Notes: a model not told the origin generated them from the sequence alone. DNA of 64,000 bases from Bolinopsis microptera (GCF_026151205.1 NC_087078.1:7518675-7582674); one strand, 5' to 3'. Positions 29,957 to 40,963 are shown, numbered from the stretch's first letter. A program made the numbers and translations.

Positions 29957-31394
29957 TACATCTGGTCTCAGTGGTATTACCCTAATGTAATGTCTAACAA
30001 TAACGTTTATGAGCGCTAAAATTTCGAACTAGCTAACTGCGGACCATATTCGGAGGAGAAATTTGGGGCAGTTTTTTGCTAGGAAATACTAATTTAATCG
30101 AATTGTAACCACAAAAATTACTCCCAATAATATTCTTATGGAAAGTGTGAATAAATATTAAATATTTTAGATAAAACAGGTTTGACTATGAAGTTGCGTC
30201 AATAATCATGTAAAGAATAATAGATAACCTACAATCGTCGTTTGGTAAACCAATTTGGTATCTTTCCTCACATGTGTAGCCAAAATTACTCAATATGTAT
30301 TAAAAGAAGGATAACCTACAATCTTTGTTTTATTAGTGAACTTGAATATCTTGCAACTTGTTAAGACCACATTGAAATGCTTTGATATAGACTGATGATT
30401 AGTAGTTAGAAATCGGATCGATGTAACGGAAAAAAGCAAACCCAAAAGAGCAAAGAGTGATTTTATAACCAAATTCAGACAATTGTCTTGCCCATCGCCT
30501 GATATTTCAGGATTTTTAACCCCTATCACCCATGAACCGGGTGCTTCCGGATTTATACCGAGACCCATATTGGAAGAAAACACCCGATCTGCAACTGCAA
30601 AGCACATTTTGATAACTTGAGCACAAAACTTGTCAAAAAAAGACCAAAGAATTTGCCCAATTTGGTATTTTTCCTCACGCGTGTAGCCAAATGACTGATT
30701 TTTGTCGATATCTTAACAAATAAGCATTAAAGGGCTTATATTGCTTTATAAGTTGTATATAAATGTGATATTTGCAGTCATTTTAAGCTAAAATTCAAGT
30801 CTCTACGACCTTCCTAGTTGAAGTTACCAAAATTCAATGCCATTTTTGGTTCGCTGAGCCAAAAAACAGTTTTTTGTCAATATCTATAAAATAAAGCACT
30901 GGAGACCTTATGTTGCTTCATAACTTGTATATAAATATGGCTATTGCGGTCATTTTAAGCTAAAATTGAAGTCTCTATGACCTTCAGGAGCCGAAATACG
31001 AAAATCTCGTATACGCGACTGAGGGTAATTTAGAAAATTTGCCCTGTAGGGTTGTCTCTAGCGAAACAAATTGTGCACCCACACGATTTTGGTTAAGAAT
31101 GACCTAACAAACAACCCTGTGTTGTCAGAAATAGTACACATCGAAGTGCACACTCAACTATTCCCTGCTACTAGAGTAATATCTAACGCTTATAAATTCT
31201 TTTTGATACAAAAAGCTTGGGTCAAACTTTTTCAAATGTTAACGGTAAGATGTTACAAAGATTACTCATAAAGAACAGTCAAAACGTTCAAGTGCTAAGA
31301 AGAAGAAAAAAAATCTGTCTGTTGCAAAACAATTCAACGAAAAACAAAAAAAAACATGAGATAAGAATCCAGAGAATGTCACATGTACGGTAGA

Positions 31395-34300
31395 TTAGTT
31401 AGCTGGCGGCTTGTTAGCAGCAATGTCAGCGAGAATTTCCTTGTCTTCGACCACAGTGGGACCACACCTCATGTTCCAAGGAACAGATACGTCTATCTTT
31501 GCTGGATATCTCAGTCCTGAATGATGATCAAAAGCTGATTTTTCGGGTCTAGAAAAACGATAAAAGTATCACTACGTCAAAGTAATAACACTACTACAAG
31601 TATGTTGGGTGAGTAGAGAGTATATTCAGTGGCGTAACATTGCCTGTTGGCGCCCCCCCCCCCCCCCCGCCGAAAAAGCGCCCCCCTGTTGGCGCCCCCT
31701 CCCCTTTTGGCGCCCCTCCCTAAAATTGGACAAATTAGGTGATTTTAGAAGATATGCCGGTAAAATCTCTAAAAAAGTGTGTTTCTAGAGCAAAACGAGC
31801 AGTTTTGCTAGTACCTCAGTTAAGTTTTTCTAAATTGTCCCACATTCAAAGGACGATTTGGCGCCCCCCTAAGATGGCGCACAGCGGGGTCAGCGGGGCT
31901 CTACGTTACGCCACTGAGTATATTATTGAATTTCGAAATACAAAAAGTTTGCTCACCCAAGTTTTCCATGATGGTAGCAAATTCCTCCTCTGATTTCGTC
32001 AGTCTGGGATTGTACAGCTTCTCCTCTCTCACCGAGCTTTGGGTTCTTCCTGGTAGAATTATCATTAATATTACAAGTTATAAGATTGAGTAACTCTAAT
32101 ACTATTATTAGAATTATCATGATTTGATTATGAACTAATCTTTCGTGCGTGTCTCATCTAGTTATGTAGGTACACAGTGTACTTGAACATACACTCAGTT
32201 TTTTCGATAAAGACGGTTAATTTTGGCATAGGCTTCAGAGCCTTTAATTTTGACCATTTTGAAGGCTTCACCGTCTTTAAATTTGCTGGTAGAAGTATAA
32301 GGTCAAAGTGTGAAATGTGCTTTATTACATCCGATCTATTTTGAGACCTGCTGTGGCGCTGTTAATTTTGTTTTTCATTTGAAGGCTCCACCATTCTAAA
32401 GGGCGTCTTTATAGGATAAACTGAGTGCACTACATCTTGAGTTAAGTAGGTTAAAGGGCGTCTTTATAGGATAAACTGAGTGCACTACATCTTGAGTTTA
32501 GTAGGCTAAAGAGCGTCTTTATAGGATAAACTGAGTGCACTACATCTTGAGTTAAGTAGGTTAGTTGAGAAATGAGATAGGAGAAATGAGATAAGAGAAA
32601 GCTCCTAACTAAACAACTTGGTGGTCTAGCTTTGTACATTAAAGGTACCTCATTTTTCAAAATAATCTAATATGCAGCTTTCGGTTTATATTAACTCATT
32701 AAAGTGATTTGCTCATGAGAATATTTATAAACTATCGTATCTTCATTAAAGAGGAAGGGATATTGGACAAGGAATTGATGTACTTAATAACTTAACGCTT
32801 AACTTATATTTGATTGACTAAGTAATTAACTAATTAATCACCCACCCTGGTAGTCGTGAGCAGGGTACACACTAAATTCCTCAGGTAAACTAAACACTCT
32901 GCTGTGAACAGAGTGATAGAGTCTTCGTGCGTCACCCTGCTGGAAATCTGTTCTGCCACAAGCTCTTATCATCAGCGCATCTCCTGGAACAGATTCACCA
33001 TTTGTAATTGGTGCTATATTTTGTTACTTTACTGGTTATGGTGGCTTTTATATCATAACTTGTTGTTTGCATACTGCTTACATTATCCTCGACCACAATC
33101 ACAGCTCAATATGCCAGGAATGTTGTTTACCAGTGAAGCACATTCCGTGAGAGTGAAGAACGAAAGTCATACACCCGTCCGTGTGTCCGGGAGTACTCCT
33201 GGCTTCCAACTCCAGATTCCCTGTAAGATTATTTTAGAACGAAAAGTTGTTAGGATGAATCTCTAAGAGAAACTATCTGAGGTATCATATTTATTAAATT
33301 AAGAGCATGTAATTTTCAGAAAAATGGCTGCATGTTATACGTACCTATCTTAACTTTCTCGTTATCATTGAGAAACAGGTCAGCCTTTGCAGCTGATGCT
33401 TTGGAGATTATAGTCTGACAACCAGTAGCGGTACGTAGTGCAGCAGTCCCTGGGGGAATATCACGTGACTATCACGTGTTCATACGTCAGTCGTCATCAC
33501 TGAGTGAATCGACACACGAGGCTTATACAAATGAGAGGCAAGAATGAAATATGTAAAGTTTATGAACTGATAGCAATTCACCTTTCAAAATTTGCTCCTT
33601 CATAAAAAAAATTATTGATTTTTACTTTCCACACACTATTTTCAACTCACCCTGTATTGTAGTAAGCACGTTTAAACTGTAAAATAATGTACATAATTTA
33701 TCATATTATGCGCTTGACTTCTTGAGAATATACATTTTCAAACAATCAAAATCAGTAAAGGTATCGGGCTTTACTGTAGATAGAGTGTTAATAACAATCT
33801 ACCTACAGTAAAGGTATCGGGATTTACTGTAGATATAGTGTTAATAACAATCTACCTACAGTAAAGGTATCGGGCTTTACTGTAGATAGAGTGTTAATAA
33901 CAATCTACCTACAGTAAAGGTATCGGGCTTTACTGTAGATAGAGTGTTAATAACAATTAACCTACAGTAAAGGTACCGGGCTTTACTGTAGATAGAGTGT
34001 TAATAACAATCTACCTACAGTAAAGGTATCGGGCTTTACTGTAGATAGAGTGTTAATAACAATCTACCTACAATAAAGGTATCGGGCTTTACTGTAGATA
34101 GAGTGTTAATAACAATTAACCTACAGTAAAGCCCCGATTTACCGTCACGTTTGCTTTACCTGTCACATGTGCTTTACCTGTCACGTGTGCTTTACCTGTC
34201 ACGTGTGCTTTACCTGTCACATGTGCTTTACCTGTCACATGTGCTTTACCTGTCACGTGGTCAGCATGGCAGTGAGTGTTGAGAGCATATTTGAGTTGCA

Positions 34301-34706
34301 GATTTAGCTCACTGATCATCTTAACATCTCGACTGACTTTCTCGTAGACGGGGTCTATTATGGCTGCTAAACGTGTAACTCCACAGCCTGCCATGTTTTA
34401 ATGTACAGTTTAAATATTATGATCGTATTTTTTAGATCATATGATATTAATCGTGTGGAGAACAGTATCCTTAAATGAGAGTATGTCAAAATCTTGCACA
34501 TAATATTCCAAATTATGTTAATTATTAAAATGAATATTTGATGGTTACTTAAAACGAATGTTGGACCCTGTGATATGATATGAAAATTAACATAAACGTG
34601 AATAAAAATGATGTAAATAAAAAAGTAAATAAAAGGAATTACCGATTATATAAGTGTACGTACTGCTCGTTGAGTCGAAAAGCTGCCGAAATACCAGTCC
34701 TGACAT
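31395..34706 (-). CDS. ETHE1: ETHE1-type persulfide dioxygenase, complete
   Basis: Seven exons join in frame: 34643-34706, 34250-34387, 33345-33449, 33131-33220, 32846-32983, 31957-32049, 31395-31516 (750 nt, 249 residues). ETHE1 oxidises glutathione persulfide to sulfite with a mononuclear iron in mitochondrial sulfide breakdown. The beta-lactamase-fold ligands are present: 'THCHADH' (exon 2), 'STPGHTDGC' (exon 4), '[15 protein letters not shown]' and 'YPAHDY' (exon 5). The C-terminus has 'NPRLTKS' and 'VPWNMRCG'. The start ATG gives '[19 protein letters not shown]', directly at the domain, with no obvious mitochondrial presequence. Exon 2 ends in a series of six repeated donors. Introns carry a hAT MITE, a 55-bp repeat and a 53-bp minisatellite. 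All introns are phase 1. Confidence 0.92.
31627..31916. mobile_element. hAT-type MITE in ETHE1 intron 6, 290 bp
   Basis: The ends CAGTGGCGTAACAT and its inverse ACGTTACGCCACTG carry the classic hAT terminal sequence. They are flanked by a perfect 8-bp target duplication AGTATATT (31619-31626 and 31917-31924). The interior has a C-run and repeated TTGGCGCCCC motifs. Removing the element and one duplication copy leaves an intron of about 142 bp. Confidence 0.9.
32192..32428. mobile_element. Small element with CACTCAGTTT ends in ETHE1 intron 5
   Basis: CACTCAGTTTTTTCGATAAA at 32192 faces its inverted counterpart, ending TTTATAGGATAAACTGAGTG, near 32403-32428. The interior is about 190 bp. Target duplication is unclear. 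Its right end continues into a three-fold tandem repeat. Confidence 0.45.
32401..32563. repeat. 55-bp tandem repeat, three copies
   Basis: Units start near 32401, 32456 and 32511, each with GGGCGTCTTTATAGGATAAA and CTGAGTGCACTACATCTTGA. The unit contains the right terminal repeat of the 32192-32428 element, so the array looks like amplification of a transposon end with its flank. Confidence 0.9.
33755..34131. repeat. 53-bp minisatellite in ETHE1 intron 2, about 7 copies
   Basis: Unit starts at 33755, 33808, 33861, 33914, 33967, 34020 and 34073. Each unit junction contains a palindrome CAGTAAAG...CTTTACTG around GTATCGGG, flanked by TA in most copies. The last unit runs into CAGTAAAGCCCCGATTTACC, which resembles the end at 41198. 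Confidence 0.95.
34160..34254 (-). promoter_or_regulatory. Tandem array of six 5' splice donors (ETHE1 exon 2)
   Basis: An 18-bp unit, on the minus strand CACGTGACAG|GTAAAGCA, repeats six times. Every copy contains an identical GACAG|GTAAAG donor, placing candidate exon ends at 34250, 34232, 34214, 34196, 34178 and 34160. A seventh, degenerate GACG|GTAAAT follows. The unit is 18 nt, so each later donor adds six residues (KAHVTG) in the same phase, directly after the HxHxDH metal-binding motif. Confidence 0.8.
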
Positions 34707-34708
34707 TA

Positions 34709-37700
34709 CTAAAAACACAGTAACTTTATAATATTGTTAATAGGAGTCAGAAAGGTTTCAAATGTGGATATTTGCATATTATGTTAGTGTAATTAATTGT
34801 GTACTAGTGGTCTGTAGCTGGGGTGGGGGTTCTAGTTTACTAAAGATCAATATAAATGACAATGACATGTAATTGAGCCTGAAAATAAACCTTGCACGTT
34901 GCAAAATCTAATGTATCAGATTCAAATAACAACATTTACATTGTACATCATCGTCAAATCTAATTAAATGTAGTTTGCTGTTCGTGTGAAATAAAACCGA
35001 TTTTAAAGTTATTGACCAGATGTTTATACGGAAATACTGAACAATGGCAAATGAGCAGTGAGCACTGAAGACGTTAAGTAAAAATAAACTTTAATGTAAG
35101 AAGCTTTAGCAACTTGAAGCAGAAGCAGTACAAGAATAAAAGCTATCAACATGAAATGCAGGAAAATGCATTGTTCTAGCAATACAACGAACGAAAGGCA
35201 ATTTTACTTTTGCTTTCGTAAATATGTGAGATTCCTTAACATAAACTGATGGACGAGTGAATGTCCAACTTTAAAGCTCATTTCGAGTAATGATGTAACA
35301 TGCATGACAGTGAAAGCAGTATTAATGACATTCTCACTTTTCAGAACTAAGTGCCTAATATAATTAAGATATAACATTTAAACAGTTTTATTCCTGTTCC
35401 ATATGATCGAGGATAGTCAGGGCTACAAAACCTGACCAAGTTTAGCTCAATCCAGTACTGCGCGTTCGAGATATGAGGTTAAATATACCAAAAATAGGGG
35501 TTTTCTGGTGTGACATCATTGTAAATTTTTTGGAGTATAACCTCAATATCTCACAAACTATCCATTTGTGGTCTTTCTGAGTTACACTATCTGTTTCCTC
35601 TGGCAATTTCGGTTCAGAGTCAATTAAGTTTGAAACAAAATCTCATTATATGTGAAAGTACTGAGGATGTCAAGTTTGTAACAAGCGCGCGCGCGCACAC
35701 ACATATGACCTCATATCTTCCACATTTAATGATTTTTCATGGAAATTCTTTCACCATCCTGTAGCACTCATGTGCTGAGTAGGATAGCATTCAAATCATG
35801 TCTTTAAAAGCTTTTGATAAATACTGAGGGAGAAAATTCATGCTTGTAACAAGCGCGCGCGCGCGCATGGCCCAAGCCAGACTATATCAATGGACGGGAG
35901 GATTAAAGTACTTTCATACACACCAGCATGCTCATTGATGGCTTAAAATGAAGCTAAGACATACTCCTATCAGATCCAGCATAAGTTAGATACCATAATA
36001 ATCATTAAATGTGTCTAAAATGAGGAAGCTTTGACAAGTGCGACTGGTTTTGGCAAATTTTGGTATAAAATGGGCCCTGAGATCATATTTTTCTCATTAA
36101 AATCACATATATCACGGATATTTATGTGTGTTGGGTGTATCCTCATTGGTATCAACCATTTCAATCATCTAGAGCAGCTTTCCTGATTCTTTATCTCATG
36201 AAAATGGGCAAAAAAGCTCATAAATAGTCCAAAACCGGTCATTTTCGCCGCTTTAGTAACCTCATTCCTGGCACCCAGAACACTTTGGGTACTCAAAACA
36301 TGATTTTTCGGATACCTCAGACCCCTAACTAGCACATGGAGCCAGAAAGAACAGCATGTAGGGACTTCTAAATTTCCATGGTTGAGAACCCAATGTCGCA
36401 CTATTCGTTCATTAATCCTGCTTTCACTGATGGAAATTAAGGGAAAAGATTACTCCATTGCTGGAATTTACTAAGATTTCTTTATCTAAAGCACAAGTAT
36501 TTGTCACGACACAGTGCAGCACAACCTAATAAACCTAGAACAAGACGTACAGAGGAGTGAGGTAATAGTACATGGAGAATTACACAATGCTGAACGTAAT
36601 TGAGTTTTAGTGGTTCACAGACCAGCAGTGACTATTCTAGAATAACCTGAAAATGGGTTTCACCACACAAAGAACATTCTCCGAATAAAATATATTATAT
36701 TCTTCAGATTGCTCCAGGTTGTCCAGATGGTGCTCTGTTATAATATCTAATTTTATTTTGCGAGCGGAAGAGCTGACTCGTATATGGTAGACTGTTCTCG
36801 AACACTGCACAGCTGGCAACACATCAGTCCCAAAAGAGTCACATCATAAGATAAGTGGGATCTATTTATAGATTTTGGTAAATAGCCAGTTTTTAAAAGT
36901 TGGAACTAAGTAAATTTTGGGATGGTAAATTACAGTAAAAGTGATACAACTACAAATCCTTTTTGACGAACTTTAGAATTACTATCCTTATACTTACCTA
37001 TAACTGATATGACAAATATTGTGTTGCTAAGACACGTGTTCATATTCGAATCTCGTGGTATGTTGAAGAATTAGCAAGCGTACAGACAGTCTTAGATCTA
37101 TAGTATGTATAAAAGTAGTACATAAACAAAATATGCTTTAAGAATTTAAAAGCTAGAAAAAAACTGAAAATCTAAAATAATAGTTAGAAACTGTTGGAAT
37201 GCGTGCTCTCCCTTGATTACATGACCTTATGATGGTGAAACGAAAGCTATCTAGTTTTGAATTCCGACTTTTGAGCGTCTATACTTTGCTGTCAACTCAA
37301 CATAATCTTTCGTGATAACAAGCATTGTTAATACCTTATATGGGCATAAACAAAAAAAAATTGCTTCTGCTCATGTCACAAGACTTAATTGAGTTACAGA
37401 TCAGATATTATAATATGTATAGATAATCGGTTAACACCTAACTATCCTTTTTAACAGTTTCTAAAAAATGCATTGCCTCCCATTGCCTAGCATGGTCTCA
37501 AGATCCGTGAATAAAACAGTCATTTCACCGTTTAAAATTTCAAAATAATTATGCTTATCAAATTGTATACAGAATAAATCTGTCATTAAAATCCATCATT
37601 TATGTGTTTTTGTTTAAATAATTATTTAAAATGCCTAGGTATTACTAAAACTAAGTATTAGATACAAATGCACATTTCTTCAGCTACCGTGCAGTGTGCT

Positions 37701-37811
37701 ATATAAAAAATATATTATAAAATGCCAACAGAAACATGCCAAGAGTAAAAATACATTGATTAAAACGCAAACAAATGCTACTAATTGATTACCTGCAACT
37801 ATTTATCTAAC
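34709..37811. other. Gap between rhodanese and ETHE1
   Basis: No recognised exon. Two (CG)n runs, each preceded by TTGTAACAAG, lie at 35678-35702 and 35845-35869. The short minus-strand frames at 36165-36401 and 36637-36822 have no recognisable domain. If the rhodanese and ETHE1 exons were spliced together, this would be a 3.1-kb intron. Confidence 0.4.
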
Positions 37812-38108
37812 TCATACTAGCTTACTATACCCGCCATCAACAACAACAAACACTTCACTAAATCCCGCCTCCGCAAGCGATTTGGCCACCACCCCTGCAC
37901 GCTTCCCCATCTCACAATGTACCAGAACTTTCTGATTCCTGCTCTGCTCCAGCTCTGCTACTGTATCAGGATTAGTGTGTTCCAGGTGCACTACTGATGG
38001 CAGTGTCAGGTGACCAGCGTCCCACTCTTTTTGAGAACGTACGTCTACGATAACCTGGAAGTCGTTGAGACGAGACTTTGCTTGCGATGGCGTGAGTTGA
38101 GTTGCCAT
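37812..38108 (-). CDS. Single-domain rhodanese (sulfurtransferase)
   Basis: 98 codons from ATG (38106-38108) to TGA, unspliced as drawn. It has the rhodanese entry 'VIVDVRSQKEWDAGHL', the active-site loop 'HCEMGKRAG' with the catalytic Cys in a C-x4-R loop, and the closing 'VFVVVDGGY'. Such domains move sulfane sulfur between persulfides, thiosulfate and thiol acceptors. The protein stops a little early compared with usual domains, which continue past 'GG' to a Trp. It lies 3.1 kb upstream of ETHE1 on the same strand. A strong alternative donor, A|GTAAGC at 37826, precedes the stop and is phase-compatible with an acceptor just before the ETHE1 start codon. Confidence 0.85.
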   Translation of the reverse strand: MATQLTPSQAKSRLNDFQVIVDVRSQKEWDAGHLTLPSVVHLEHTNPDTVAELEQSRNQKVLVHCEMGKRAGVVAKSLAEAGFSEVFVVVDGGYSKLV

Positions 38109-38892
38109 ATTCTGTGCTTAGTGTTAGTGAATTTGAATTGAGGGGTGCTGTAGTTTTTAATCTGATTCAATTCACGTTAAATTCATTAAATCCCGCCAAA
38201 TACACGAATTTGGTGAGATTCTGTCGCCCACTCCATTTCAAATCCGTTTAATTAGTTATGGTTGTTGAAAATTGTATGGCATAGTTTCATGAGAAAAACA
38301 TCTTATTGATAGGAAAATTCAACAATCAAAGTTCAACAACAGCAATCCATTTACATATAATACAATAAATAACAATAAACCATAAAAGCTGAAAAAATGA
38401 CTGAAATTAATTTTGATAATAACAACAAGCATGAATAAATTAAAACGACTAAAATTCCCTCAAATAAAAATAAATGCACATCATAAAATGTGCAGCCACA
38501 AACAAGCTTAAACATAGAAATATATATATTTCTTCTTGAAAACTACTTCTAATCGATAAAACGGTAATATAATAAAGATAAAATCGCAAAGGTAAATAAA
38601 GCTAAAAATACAGCAAAAACCAACACTCTTCAATCTTTATAATAATTGTGACATCAGAAAACTATTGAGCCAAAAAAGCAATGTCCACCGATTACCAAAT
38701 AATAATCTAAACAAAAGCCTTAATTAATAATAATAACTAAATACGTGGGCACTTTAAGTATAATCATTATTTTACGATTCAATATCGAATCTGCCTTCTC
38801 GCAAACTAATTTTATTAAATTAACATTTTCAAAATTCCAACACCATAAATTAAATGCAATATCATACTATCCTGTACAACTTCTTTAAAAGG
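38109..38892. other. AT-rich spacer between zinc-finger gene and rhodanese
   Basis: Presumed 3' flank of the zinc-finger gene and 5' flank of the rhodanese gene, both minus strand. No other feature seen. Confidence 0.4.
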
Positions 38893-39807
38893 TTAAACGT
38901 CCATACCATGCACCTCCCTACTATGATGAAGCCGCGCGGAGGCAGTAACAAACTCCGTCTCACAGCTATCACACCTAAACATTTCCACATCCCTATTAGC
39001 AGCAGTGGGGCTCATAACAGAAGCCAGGTGGTTGTTTCTCTCCATGTGGTTCTTCAGGGACCTGTACGTGACAAACTCCTCCTCACACTCCAAACATTGA
39101 AATGTTTTAAGTGACAGTTCCGCTTTTATACTGTCCAGTGCGTGACTGCTGGATGGGTACACGTGGACGCCACGTGATCTGTGCAGCCTCCGTTTTTTAG
39201 TGGTTAATTCGACTGGTATCTTTCCGACCATTAAGGCTTTTCTGTTGAAAGTGTCCTTGCCGAATACGAATCTTTTTATGTTTTTTTGACTGTGAGTTTT
39301 CTCTTTGAAAAAGTTTTTGTTAACCATCCTTAAAGGCCGTTCCTGGTCCTTACTGGATGAAACTGTGGCTGGAGTAGTCGGCAGGAAGTGAGACATCATG
39401 TGCTCGTTAAAAGGGTCCAAGTTCATGAAGCTTTGTCCACAAAAAGAACAAGTGTGATTTGAAACATCCTTGAACGGACGCGAAACTTTACCCTCGTCCA
39501 TCACCACTTCAGCCACCATACCATCAACATCGTCTACGTTTTCAACGTCTATATAGTAACTCTCACAACTTTCAGTATGTTTTCTGGAACCAACTTGAGG
39601 ACTCGTCGACGGTATTTCAGAATCACTTTTCAGGAGATTATCATCCTTCAAGAGATTATCATCCCTCAAGAGACTATCACAACAAGTATTGCTGATAATA
39701 TCAGTTGGGTCAATAACTTTAGAATGTGACTGAACACTGAGGGGGACACCCTCACTACTTGGAGAGTAGAGCAATGGGCTCATTGCAGAAGAGGGAGATA
39801 ACATCAT
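38893..39807 (-). CDS. C2H2 zinc-finger protein, three fingers
   Basis: 304-codon unspliced frame, start ATG ATG at 39807, with an in-frame TAA about 50 nt upstream. Three C2H2 fingers: 'CSFCGQSFMN...HMMSH' (about residues 121-141, C-x2-C-x12-H-x3-H), 'CLECEEEFVT...HMERNNH' (about 240-262, x5 between His) and 'CDSCETEFVT...HSREVH' near the C-terminus (x4). The fingers are widely spaced and lack TGEKP linkers, and the N-terminal third is Ser/acidic-rich. The family was not identified. It could be a DNA-binding regulator or a protein-interaction zinc finger. A splice acceptor at 39915 suggests a 5' UTR exon (39808-39915) after an upstream intron. Confidence 0.8.
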   Translation of the reverse strand: MMLSPSSAMSPLLYSPSSEGVPLSVQSHSKVIDPTDIISNTCCDSLLRDDNLLKDDNLLKSDSEIPSTSPQVGSRKHTESCESYYIDVENVDDVDGMVAEVVMDEGKVSRPFKDVSNHTCSFCGQSFMNLDPFNEHMMSHFLPTTPATVSSSKDQERPLRMVNKNFFKEKTHSQKNIKRFVFGKDTFNRKALMVGKIPVELTTKKRRLHRSRGVHVYPSSSHALDSIKAELSLKTFQCLECEEEFVTYRSLKNHMERNNHLASVMSPTAANRDVEMFRCDSCETEFVTASARLHHSREVHGMDV

Positions 39808-40911
39808 GATAGTATCTTCTTCTGTTTTAGTACTGTCTTCATGCTCCAGTTGTTAGGGTTTGTACTCTGCATTAGGGACGTAGCGTACTCTTGCGTTAAC
39901 GTGCTGTTCAGTTATCTGAAAATATTTCAAACATGAGCTGCTTGGAAGATGGAAAAAAGACCTACCGCTGTGATAGAAAATAGAAGGATAGAAAAGCTAC
40001 ATTTTTAAAAAGTTGACACTTAGAAGGCAAAATTCTCTTTCAGCGGATATATTTTTGATATGTTGTAGTGGACAAGAAATAGAGGCAAATATTCATAAAA
40101 AACGAAATTACAATTATTGTATTAACATGCTACGTAACAGAAACACAATCTCAATAGATACACCAAGCTTCCAAAAGAAAATAATTATACACTTTCAGCA
40201 AACAATTTGGTGATAAACAAGATCGCTAAATGTACGATCCATCTAGACTTGATTACTGGGGGAGAGGCGACGTGAATTTAATTTAGTCACGAGCTCAACA
40301 GTTGATAATGTGTACTTGTTCTAATGGGGCACACGCCCAACACATTATATAACTCCGACTGATTAAGTAGTAAGCAGCATTTAGTGATCAATATTATTAA
40401 TTTTAAGTGTTATTTTGTTTTTTTAAGTTAAATTTTACGTCACCTCCGCACCGGTATTTACTTATTTCATACAACACCTTCAGAGGCAGATACAGTAATT
40501 ACAGTGTAATCAAAATGCACATTCATCTAATCTAGAGGTAAATCACATTTAATACCACACAAAGGAATTAACTCTCAAACATACCTATACTACTGCATCA
40601 ACGCGGGCCATCACCAAAATCACTTCAAGACAAACCATGCGAATCTAAAGTACTATCTATTGAAAAGAGAGAGAGAGAGGCTCTACTAGCAGTAGCACTG
40701 GATCTAAGTACACAAGTCCTTACTCCTTAGCACATGTAATGTAATGGCCTCTCTCTCTCACATTCACAACCTCCTACCACTGAATTTCACTATCTCACTA
40801 CTGCTCCTACTCTCCCTTTCTCACTCTCTATAATCTCTCTCTCTCGCTACCTCTCTGTGATATACCTCTCTGTGCAGCATAACAATAGTTACACAGGAAA
40901 CCACGTTTAAC

Positions 40912-40913
<2 letters not shown>

Positions 40914-40963
<50 letters not shown>
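40914..40963. repeat. (GA)n microsatellite
   Basis: About 50 bp of GA repeats. Smaller GA/CT runs lie within 250 bp on the left. Confidence 0.95.

Larger units (their letters stand above)
26474..31176. mobile_element. Foldback element A with long inverted repeats, 4703 bp
   Basis: The left end CTCTAGTAGCAGGGAATAGT is exactly inverted at the right end (to 31176), with TA on both sides (26472-26473 and 31177-31178). The arms run about 26474-27256 and 30391-31176 and differ at only a few positions by eye. Homology resumes at 28975-29090 against 30285-30395. Each arm contains a diverged direct duplication of about 135-170 bp, with halves starting near 26667 and 26838 at a GGTC(A/G)TAGAGACTT motif. 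The interior carries a nested TTAA-flanked insert and a reverse-transcriptase fragment. A related element lies at 46947-50718. Confidence 0.75.

Noticed and set aside
31739-31993. 84-codon plus-strand frame in ETHE1 intron 6
   Set aside because: Lies within the hAT MITE and the antisense of exon 6.
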